Shown here in pieces: positions 5,264 to 5,287 of a DNA stretch of 5,287 nucleotides. Below the pieces are notes generated by a model. The model saw only the letters and a program-made list of their open reading frames with translations. It did not search any database and was not told the DNA's origin. The stretch lies in contig JAISFK010000358.1 in NCBI GenBank assembly GCA_031263625.1, forward strand, positions 1-5,287, read 5' to 3'. How positions within the stretch are numbered: position 1 is the first letter of the stretch; the number at the start of each line of letters is the position of its first letter. The DNA comes from Clostridiales bacterium. Lineage in GTDB: Bacteria; Bacillota; Clostridia; WRLR01. The translations under genes were made by a program, and so were the position numbers.

Positions 5264-5287
5264 AGGAGAACTATGAGGAGAACTATG
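5264..5287 (+). repeat. 12-bp tandem duplication of a ribosome site plus start codon
   Basis: AGGAGAACTATG is present twice without a gap (5264-5275 and 5276-5287). Each copy carries an AGGAG site and an ATG 4 nt after it. The unit is a multiple of three, so both ATGs are in the same frame. The first copy gains three more bases on its left that complete AGGAGG. Confidence 0.85.
5273..5287 (+). CDS. First five codons of an unidentified gene (3' truncated)
   Basis: ATG at 5273 follows AGGAGG (5261-5266) at a 6-nt spacing and reads MRRTM to the window edge. A second in-frame ATG at 5285 has its own AGGAG. A promoter lies upstream. Too little is visible to name the product. An N-terminus rich in Arg would suit a signal peptide, for example of another lipoprotein, but that is a guess. 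Confidence 0.5.

Overview
The window suggests a GC-rich Bacillota (Firmicutes), most likely a clostridial or Paenibacillus-like lineage. Three GC-rich genes encode an LplA/YtcQ-type lipoprotein and two LplB- and YtcP/LplC-type permeases. This solute-binding-protein/permease/permease set without its own ATPase is typical of carbohydrate (CUT1-like) ABC importers in Bacillota. The lineage is inferred from protein family style only.

Layout. Bases 2-1801 (+) hold a solute-binding lipoprotein that lacks its first residues at the window edge. A strong GC hairpin (1839-1872) follows its stop. The first permease runs from about 1964 to 3052 and has an unusual purine-rich, repetitive 5' part. A 92-bp spacer contains a second, diverged copy of the last codons of that permease. 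The second permease is at 3145-4029, and its last codons plus stop are followed by two more imperfect copies. The three genes read as one operon: the lipoprotein captures an oligosaccharide or sugar derivative outside the cell, the permeases form the membrane channel, and a shared MsmX/UgpC-type ATPase encoded elsewhere would supply energy.

From about 4120 to 5230 base composition shifts abruptly to AT-rich, which looks like an accessory island. It holds, in order: a 19-bp-arm inverted repeat (4125-4166); a frameshifted gene fragment (about 4201-4343) that may be the tail of a mobilization relaxase; and a complete type II toxin-antitoxin pair on the minus strand. The toxin is a VapC-like PIN nuclease (4344-4742) and the antitoxin lies at 4739-4969; the two share an ATGA overlap. 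The pair has a recognisable promoter and a palindromic operator candidate. Beyond it lie a short tandem repeat and a second open protein fragment without a start (5087-5230, minus).

At the right edge a plus-strand promoter (TATAAT at 5213-5218) leads to a gene whose first codons are visible. Its ribosome-binding site and start codon are duplicated as a perfect 12-bp tandem repeat, giving two in-frame starts. I found no clearly new system. The most interesting points are the repeated duplication of gene 3' ends after both permeases, the doubled start site, and the toxin-antitoxin pair next to gene debris.
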